Positions 7,101 to 11,401 of a stretch of DNA of 11,401 bases are shown here, in pieces. Where the stretch lies: assembly GCA_002427505.1 (NCBI GenBank), contig DIRJ01000032.1, positions 1 through 11,401 on the forward strand, in the 5' to 3' direction. Position 1 is the stretch's first letter, and every line of letters starts with the position of its first letter. The DNA is from Mageeibacillus sp. UBA5439 (GTDB lineage: Bacteria > Bacillota > Clostridia > Saccharofermentanales > DTU023). The notes under the pieces are model-generated. The model worked only from the letters and a program-made list of their open reading frames with translations, ran no database searches and was not told the origin of the DNA. The position numbers and the translations under genes are program-made.

Positions 7101-8790
7101 GTACATGCGGTTCATCCCGTTTGTATTTGCCTGCAGGAGCGATCTGAAGAACTCGATTACGGATTTCAGAAGGCTGAAATCCTCCAAGGTCATCCTGTGC
7201 AGCAGCATAACAATCAGATACAGGTTTGAAACAGAGTCCCGCGTTTCTGCATTGAAGGAATACGAAAGAGTATATCTTCGCAAAGGAAACACGGCATATA
7301 TCTGTCTGTCCAGGAAGTTCAATGATTTCAGTAAATTAAAGCAGAGCTTCGAGTTTGCCGATGCGGTGGCAGAATTGATTACGGCTATTCTGGATGTTAA
7401 TGAAGATAAAGATTTCTTCAGAGACCTGTTCCGCGAGAGCGACCTTGTCCGGGAAAAGAAAATGCGAATCGACAAGGGGGATGAGAACCTGGAACGTTTG
7501 ATGGAGGCACGGCGGAGGTTCAACTCGGAGATCAACTTGCGGGATGAATTCTGGATGGCAATCGCAGATATTGCACATGCTCCTAACGTTGATATTAGCG
7601 CTTCCAGTGCTGATAAACTGATAAGTGCATTACAGCTGCCGGCAAATATCGACGAAGGTATCCGGTTCGAAGAACTGAGTGCGTTTGAGAACATTCCTGT
7701 TCTTGCTGATATCTTTAGAGAACTTGGCGTTGATGCGATGCAGTACAATGCATCCGCCAACCACACTCTTGATGTATCACAATACTGGGCGTTCAAACTG
7801 AAAGAAAAAATGAAAGAGTACCGTCCGAAGTACCAGGCTTATCTTCTCGATGAATTGGACGGAGAAGAAGATGCCGTAGGCCAGTATGACCAGTATATGG
7901 AGGAATACGACTACATAGAGCCAACTATTGAGAATTCGTTCTCTGTAGATATCGATGAAGTGTTTGCTGAAGAAAGCGGTGTTACATTTGAAGATCTGGA
8001 CACTTATTCGGAAGAAAAGGCTGATGAGGTTCTTGCAGAAGAAAAATCCAAGGTTTCTGATGAATACTGGGAGAAGCTGAAGAGTCTCTATTCGCCAACA
8101 AAAATCGAGACGTATCTGATTCTCGGACGGATTGAAGACTTGATCAATCCGCCGGCTGCGGAGGAGGAAGAGAAGGAAACTCTTGAACAGAGTGCGGAGC
8201 AGAAAATCAAAAATCTTGCCGGTGAAGTGTTCGCATCCCCGGCACAAGGGTTTGCCTCTGTGGGGACTCAAACGATAGAAGACGATGCTGATAAGGGCGA
8301 TGGCACAAAGCCTCGGAAACATAAGAAAAAGGCTCACTCTGAACTGTCTGACCGCAAGAAACAGGAAATAGGAATCGTTGGAGAAGTCTGTGTTTACAAA
8401 GAATTGCTTGCTCTTTATCCAGGTGCAAAATGGGTATCGGGCAATGCGGAGAAGGCAGGACAGATTCCCAAGGGCGATGACACTTGCGGATACGATATTA
8501 AGTACACTGATGATGCCGGAGCGATTCAATATATAGAAGTGAAGGCGTCACGAAATGAAGAGATAACATTCCTTCTTTCCGACAGTGAACTTCGGTTCGG
8601 TTGCAATAACGCAGCGAGCTACGAAATCATTTATGTTGTCGTAGGCGAAGACGGAAAGCCTGCTCATCAGCCTTGGAGGCTTGGACATATATTTGATTTT
8701 GCAGAGGGCGAAGACCTCCTTCACAATAATCGGTTCGCTATCGAGAATGATAGCTACAGGGTGGTAGCAGCACACATAGAGCAAGAGTGA
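4120..8790 (+). CDS. Sacsin/NO VEIN-type GHKL ATPase with C-terminal NOV_C (DUF3883) nuclease-like domain
   Basis: A giant soluble protein of about 1556 residues. The N-terminus is an Hsp90/GHKL ATPase of the sacsin type: ELLQNADDE at 53-61 (E53 and N57 in the catalytic and Mg positions), SNTGVPF at 81-87, and GKIGCKGLGFRS at 108-119 as the lid glycines. A long middle of about 1100 residues has no motif I recognise. It is followed by a strongly acidic region (about 1245-1310) and a basic lysine-rich stretch (about 1397-1415). The C-terminus (about 1418-1550) fits NOV_C/DUF3883, with GEVCVYKEL, GYDIKY (D1459) and IEVKAS (E1473, K1475), a PD-(D/E)xK-like arrangement. The same two ends occur in plant NO VEIN proteins. 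The ATG at 4120 is chosen for the AAGGAG at 4102-4107 and AAGGA at 4112; in-frame alternatives are ATG 4096 and TTG 4048. A role as an ATP-driven defence nuclease is inferred. Confidence 0.9.
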   Translation: MDSVADNFNMQEAIEVEKEKIRRKYLGSAEEIVGGYNRESELSKDYEGRQMFELLQNADDEAAGSSGKVRVTFDGRTLSVSNTGVPFSFSGVKSLLYPNASPKRIHAGKIGCKGLGFRSILTWARSVTVASGDFTIQFSKDYARDFLKGILDDRPGLREEIKNLSQDEWPIATLTCPKVLSESVLEEGYATSIIMECREELADTIEKQIVGLQFEELVFLPNLKEIEIVCNDYHRIFYKVVEGEEVIIETRNLADDTTECASWRLYKKSGVIKDENGKDKTYEFIIAYDSSGEQQGKVLYSYFKTDVKLGFPALVHGTFELTSDRNSLQKQSQVNKQLVPLLAEFMVHTAVEISEEQKECDYKPLSLVISSDMDIVLKDIYKLDELLRDEVREKNILPTIGNKYISINDAPRYTDVLFADILSPEKFPELLKTAEDDFIEEYIMSDLDIEFYMYEEFCNRLNENAQDYSLEDRAELISLIRNEFRYVSSDKVFPHLLIDSNGESISDVSKVYPLPNEEQLIDLPSWVGIRFLNPDLEQLLYAKLHIRNVRRELVAELSKYNTEEYSFDRLLRSVVNQFDTSEESAERCSDVLNWLWKYYNREDRQPIPDVRVKVICRDGVIRYAKECYVGAEYGNALGEKLISLYSKNFVALKELRIESGDVAGIEGFLEWLGVAKYPRIVKKTLSADEQKPFLKTCYPLYVQEDNEWYYPSEFTNINEVSVGFIENFEQIISESDFNDLLAWFVLDTEINQRIYSESEEKNPFACIAGWPGYKQNRRKVTPAYVKSYIRYYLSTAKWIPDDKGNKKIPAYCCFEDNSLDPFIIVPKIDYGYIKAEVGRNCRKEADAILSRIGIADVFQEMENTVVYQALMKLPELDPECKLGRPLYRKIIREGLTPEEYKEENPDYEAFIKNGSVLAKQDGKKRYVPVAKARYADKKVFSEDILASFSMFAIDARSGEEKIKKLFGVQPLEYTNVEINGEPVLHPLDDAFKKEYMRFIPFVFACRSDLKNSITDFRRLKSSKVILCSSITIRYRFETESRVSALKEYERVYLRKGNTAYICLSRKFNDFSKLKQSFEFADAVAELITAILDVNEDKDFFRDLFRESDLVREKKMRIDKGDENLERLMEARRRFNSEINLRDEFWMAIADIAHAPNVDISASSADKLISALQLPANIDEGIRFEELSAFENIPVLADIFRELGVDAMQYNASANHTLDVSQYWAFKLKEKMKEYRPKYQAYLLDELDGEEDAVGQYDQYMEEYDYIEPTIENSFSVDIDEVFAEESGVTFEDLDTYSEEKADEVLAEEKSKVSDEYWEKLKSLYSPTKIETYLILGRIEDLINPPAAEEEEKETLEQSAEQKIKNLAGEVFASPAQGFASVGTQTIEDDADKGDGTKPRKHKKKAHSELSDRKKQEIGIVGEVCVYKELLALYPGAKWVSGNAEKAGQIPKGDDTCGYDIKYTDDAGAIQYIEVKASRNEEITFLLSDSELRFGCNNAASYEIIYVVVGEDGKPAHQPWRLGHIFDFAEGEDLLHNNRFAIENDSYRVVAAHIEQE

Positions 8791-8961
8791 ATGTAGATAT
8801 GTTCTTATTTTGAGGGTGTGCAGACATGGTCGAGACAATGATATTGCTATCAGATTTCCGGCGATTTCAAAAGGGTATGTAGTAATCTTTATCATTATCT
8901 CGTACAAATGAATTTGTTTAATAAAGTAAAATGTTAAATAAATGTGGAAGAAGGTAATATC

Positions 8962-9198
8962 TTGAAAAAATTGAACGAAGTTTTAAATATTATAATGGGA
9001 TCTTTTTTTGGTGTATTTATAGGTTACAGCATATATCAGTATGTTGATTACAAAAGAAATCCAGGGTTATATGAAATACAATCAGCGCCCTGGTACACAG
9101 GTATAAAAATATATGGATTAGCCACCTTGGTAATTTTGCTAATCGGCATTATTTCAAAACTATTAATAAAAGGCAAACTGAGGAATATAGATTCATAG
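8962..9198 (+). CDS. Small membrane protein with two predicted helices
   Basis: A 78-residue protein starting MKKLNEVLNIIMG, with two hydrophobic segments: about residues 10-27 (IIMGSFFGVFIGYSIYQY) and about 50-70 (IYGLATLVILLIGIISKLLI). They are joined by a loop containing DYKRNPGLYEIQSAPWYT, and the tail is lysine-rich. This pattern recalls small uncharacterised membrane proteins of gut Clostridia; no function is known to me. The TTG at 8962 is preferred because AAGAAGG at 8948-8954 sits 7 bp upstream and the protein then begins with a plausible MKK; an in-frame GTG lies at 8944. It is much more AT-rich than the ATPase gene before it, and a 171-bp gap separates them, so it is probably not in the same operon. 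Confidence 0.7.
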   Translation: MKKLNEVLNIIMGSFFGVFIGYSIYQYVDYKRNPGLYEIQSAPWYTGIKIYGLATLVILLIGIISKLLIKGKLRNIDS

Positions 9199-9497
9199 GC
9201 ATATTAATTCATGTATTACTGAGTGTGCAAGATATGTTATTTTAGAGGTTATATAATTGACTTTCAATAAAAAGGTACAGTTTATACCAGCACGTCCCCC
9301 CAAAAAGGGAGAGACCTGTTGACGGCACTAAAAGAGCTTTTAATGCTCTCAATCATTACTCTCAAAGCGCTTTTAATTTACTGCTGAATATGGGGTTAAT
9401 TCTCACCTAAAATAGTTATATTCTCGGGCAAAACTGAATAAAGTCGCTCATTTTTTCGGATTTATGTTAAAATTATCGCTCATTATTTCGGGACAAT
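9199..9497. other. AT-rich non-coding stretch with short repeats
   Basis: I see no credible gene here. The stretch contains a 5-bp stem (AGAGC/GCTCT at 9333-9349), a palindrome AAAGCGCTTT near 9365-9374, and from about 9389 a set of short related motifs. Two of these, at 9444-9459 and 9476-9491, match at 15 of 16 bases. It ends where repeat copy C begins. Confidence 0.6.
9444..9491 (+). repeat. Pair of 16-bp direct repeats, possible transposon-end binding sites
   Basis: TCGCTCATTTTTTCGG (9444-9459) and TCGCTCATTATTTCGG (9476-9491) differ at one base and start 32 bp apart. Upstream, TTAATTCTCACCTAAAATAG and ATTCTCGGGC look like further related units. Clustered short repeats of this kind occur at the ends of IS21-family elements. 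No transposase gene is present, so this would be a remnant only. Confidence 0.4.
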
Positions 9498-9529
9498 CTT
9501 AACAACTTAGGTGCCAGGCACCATTTCTA
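9498..9529 (+). repeat. rlmD-downstream repeat, copy C (32 bp)
   Basis: CTTAACAACTTAGGTGCC followed by AGGCACCATTTCTA matches the last 32 bp of copy A with two changes. These changes make a perfect palindrome GGTGCC-A-GGCACC at 9510-9522. The upstream 67 bp of the full repeat are absent. After TTTCTA the sequence switches abruptly to an hsdS coding end. Confidence 0.8.
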
Positions 9530-9589
9530 CAAAAACGCATTGTTGCAAAGGTTGATGAAATATTGTCACTGTGTGAGAAACTGAAATGA
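9530..9589 (+). pseudogene. 3' end of a type I restriction specificity gene (hsdS remnant)
   Basis: In the frame ending TGA 9587-9589 the DNA encodes QKRIVAKVDEILSLCEKLK, which closely fits the conserved C-terminal helix of HsdS subunits of type I restriction-modification systems. Everything upstream has been replaced by repeat copy C. The stop overlaps the ATG of the next gene (ATGA at 9586-9589), so that gene came from inside or beside a type I restriction operon. Confidence 0.75.
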
Positions 9590-10248
9590 CAAACAATGAA
9601 TTTCAGACAGCACTTGCTCCGCGAGTAAAGAAGCTTGCTGACCTTCGGCAAGAAGCGATTTCGATTGCGAGGGGCATAATCGGAGAAAGCCTGTTCAAGG
9701 AGGATTTATATTTCTGCTCAGCACTCGATAGGTGCATGAGTTTGATTGACGGCTTTATTCCTATGTTGGAATTCAGGAATCTCTCCTGTGTCGGCGCTTT
9801 GCTCCGCGTGCAGATGGACAATTGTATGCGCACCTATGCCGCTTTCATCGCCAAGGGTAAGCAGGCGGTCATTGACTGCATCATTTCAGGAGAACGGATC
9901 GATAAGCAGGTGGACGTAAACGGCAAGCAACTGCGCGACGGACACCTGAAACATGAATTATCAAAAATCGATCCGAAGTTTGAACAGGTCTATAACCGGG
10001 CAAGCGGATTCATTCATCTTTCATCGGCGGCTTTCTACCAGACCGTTGTCGGACTGGATGATTATAAGATCGAATTCCAGGTGGGACGGGAATTGCCGGA
10101 AGATAAGAACCCTGTACTGCTTGAAGGAGCGGATGCGTTCATCCACTTTGTGAAGCTGCATTTCAAAATGCTTTATGCGGTGGTCGAGAGCAAGCAACGG
10201 GCGGATGCTGCGATGGAGGAAAAGGACAGGCTTGATGCTGACAAATAA
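9586..10248 (+). CDS. Helical protein with HEPN-like RX5H motif, defence-associated
   Basis: A 220-residue, probably all-helical soluble protein with no signal peptide or membrane segment. The most notable element is YNRASGFIHLS (136-146), where R138 and H144 form an RX5H motif in the form seen in HEPN ribonucleases. It also has a conserved-looking helix ALLRVQMDNCMRTYAAF (71-87) and a charged tail. The overall pattern recalls DUF5677-like HEPN relatives, but I cannot name the family. The ATG overlaps the stop of the hsdS remnant; no strong Shine-Dalgarno is visible, so translation was probably coupled to hsdS and may now be weak. Its end overlaps the start of the ApeA-like gene by 14 bp, implying joint expression. 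RNase function is inferred from the motif only. Confidence 0.75.
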   Translation: MTNNEFQTALAPRVKKLADLRQEAISIARGIIGESLFKEDLYFCSALDRCMSLIDGFIPMLEFRNLSCVGALLRVQMDNCMRTYAAFIAKGKQAVIDCIISGERIDKQVDVNGKQLRDGHLKHELSKIDPKFEQVYNRASGFIHLSSAAFYQTVVGLDDYKIEFQVGRELPEDKNPVLLEGADAFIHFVKLHFKMLYAVVESKQRADAAMEEKDRLDADK

Positions 10249-11239
10249 CACGGGATTCTCCGTGAAACAAAAGGAAGAAAAATTCATAGAAGACGGCAAG
10301 AAAAACTGTTCGGCGTTGTCGGTCGTATTACGAAATGAAGGCATCCTTGGTGGCCCTCATTTTCTGAAAATGTATTATGCCGTTGAAGGCCGCGATATTT
10401 CAGTCGATATTGAGCAGGCAGGGATTCGGAGGGTGAGGCTAACAGCGGTATCGCCTATATCCATGAGTGCCCTGTGGGGCTTCTACAGTCAGCTGGAACG
10501 GCTTCTTGTTTTGCTTGACGGTCGGTTTCTCATTATCGAGAAAATGGAGTTTTCCGGCGAAAATCTGTCTGAGGTGGAGTACGGAGAATATGCTGACGAA
10601 TGCAGAAAACAGCGGCTTGTCTATTGTAAAACCGATCCGGCCTACTGCTATACCGACCACTGTTTTCTGAAATTTGAAGATGTTATTACGCCGGATTTGC
10701 TGTCAAGATGGTTCGCTCTGCAGGAGCAGCTTGATATCGTACATCAGGTGGTACTGTATAACATTGCTGACACCGGGATTACGCATGATGTGAAATGCGC
10801 TAATTTCATCGAGTGCCTGGAACCCATGACAGAAATCATCAACGAGTACAAGCGGTTCTTTCCCTCACTCAAACCCGGTGAAAGAACGACAACACTGAAG
10901 ATGTGCATCGATGCCGTTATCTCCAAATACGGCACCGACATCTTCGCAAGGGAGTATTCAGCGAACAAGGAAAGATTCCTGCAGGTACTTGTAAATACCC
11001 GGAATCGTATCATACACATCAAGAGGAATCAGACGAAGGACAAGTTCCTTTCCGATTCGGAGTCCATTCTTTATCTGGTTAAGCTGTGCCATCTTTACCG
11101 GGTTGTGCTGCTTTCGCTGCTTGGCATGGATTATGACTCCTATCGGGACGCTGTGGTCAGTTCCGTTAAGAGATGGGAAAACTGGGAGGGCATTCTGGAC
11201 AACTTCCTCGCCGGACTGAATACGAGCCAAAATAAATGA
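10235..11239 (+). CDS. ApeA-like HEPN-domain protein
   Basis: A 334-residue protein whose C-terminal third holds LVNTRNRIIHIK (252-263). R256, N257 and H261 form the RNxxxH (RX4H) catalytic motif of HEPN ribonucleases. The middle, FEDVITPDLLSRWFALQEQLD followed by a helical NFIECLEPMTEIINEY region, resembles the ApeA layout, in which an N-terminal sensor domain precedes a HEPN RNase that cleaves RNA during phage infection. The N-terminal 130 residues look alpha/beta. The ATG at 10235 is chosen because AAGGA at 10222-10226 sits 8 bp upstream and it overlaps the previous gene by 14 bp; an in-frame ATG at 10175 would extend the protein by 20 atypical residues. The neighbouring gene also has a HEPN-like motif, so a paired system is possible. 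Family placement is moderate, the motif itself clear. Confidence 0.8.
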   Translation: MLTNNTGFSVKQKEEKFIEDGKKNCSALSVVLRNEGILGGPHFLKMYYAVEGRDISVDIEQAGIRRVRLTAVSPISMSALWGFYSQLERLLVLLDGRFLIIEKMEFSGENLSEVEYGEYADECRKQRLVYCKTDPAYCYTDHCFLKFEDVITPDLLSRWFALQEQLDIVHQVVLYNIADTGITHDVKCANFIECLEPMTEIINEYKRFFPSLKPGERTTTLKMCIDAVISKYGTDIFAREYSANKERFLQVLVNTRNRIIHIKRNQTKDKFLSDSESILYLVKLCHLYRVVLLSLLGMDYDSYRDAVVSSVKRWENWEGILDNFLAGLNTSQNK

Positions 11240-11313
11240 CCGCACCGATGTCACTCGGTATGGTCATGCCGCTTGAAGGCTGTCTCTGGCTCTGTCCCTA
11301 AGAAATCTCATCC

Positions 11314-11400
11314 CACGTCGAGACTGTGGTACTTCTATCGAGTGGCTCTGAGTCCGGAGCTATGATAACTTAACAACTTAGGTGCCTGGCACCATTTCTA
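11314..11400 (+). repeat. rlmD 3'-end repeat, copy D (87 bp; right junction of block 2)
   Basis: This copy starts at the same base as copies A and B (CACGTCGAGACTGTGG) and ends in GGTGCCTGGCACCATTTCTA one base before the window edge. Twelve bases around the former rlmD stop are missing, so it no longer encodes the normal terminus. Its first nine codons still read HVETVVLLS with only synonymous changes. It holds the perfect palindrome GGTGCC-T-GGCACC at 11381-11393. Confidence 0.85.
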
Positions 11401-11401
11401 T

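Noticed and set aside
6837..7796. Long open frame (319 codons) on the minus strand inside the ATPase gene
   Set aside because: It is a shadow of the + strand gene. The translation is rich in serine and hydrophobic residues with no recognisable domain, and the + strand frame carries clear family motifs.
11244..11259. ACCGA/TCGGT stem after the ApeA-like gene as a terminator
   Set aside because: A 5-bp stem without a following T-run is too weak to call.
2247..11400. The recurring repeats as a CRISPR array
   Set aside because: The copies are kilobases apart, differ in length and flank genes rather than short regular spacers.

Overview
The window looks like a low-to-mid GC Bacillota chromosome (Clostridia or Negativicutes grade). 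This is inferred from the protein families, AGGAG-type ribosome binding sites and TTG/GTG starts; no rRNA or tRNA marker is present. All genes lie on the + strand.

Left part (1-2285): an RloB-family gene, open at the window edge, overlaps by 4 bp (ATGA) the start of an intact 23S rRNA uracil-C5 methyltransferase gene (RlmD/RumA family). The 3' end of such genes is a known integration site for mobile elements in Firmicutes, and the rest of the window fits that picture. A 99-bp sequence comprising the last 12 codons of rlmD, its stop and 60 bp downstream recurs at 3920-4018 and, shortened, at 11314-11400. Its last 32 bp recur alone at 9498-9529. A 32-bp piece of rlmD lying just upstream of the repeat recurs at 2346-2377. 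These repeats cut the right part into blocks of foreign character.

Block 1 (2346-3919, AT-rich): an Imm63-like immunity protein and an SseB-like protein in one operon, then a deleted remnant of a BRO-N/DinD-like gene. Its ends share the dinucleotide CA at the rlmD breakpoint, as expected for site-specific recombination with a 2-bp overlap. Block 2a (4019-9497): the 3' tail of a lost gene, a very large (about 1556 aa) GHKL/sacsin-type ATPase with a C-terminal NOV_C (DUF3883) nuclease-like domain, a two-helix small membrane protein, and AT-rich debris resembling a transposon end. Block 2b (9530-11313): the last 19 codons of a type I restriction specificity gene (hsdS), coupled to two genes with HEPN-like RX4-6H motifs, the second resembling ApeA.

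No integrase, transposase or relaxase is visible. The best reading is a stack of non-autonomous, defence-like gene blocks accreted at the rlmD 3' end and mobilised in trans. The most novel candidates are the GHKL-NOV_C protein and the HEPN gene pair. The shared repeat is the most informative structure: the first nine codons of every coding copy differ only synonymously, so each copy was probably once the working 3' end of an rlmD gene.
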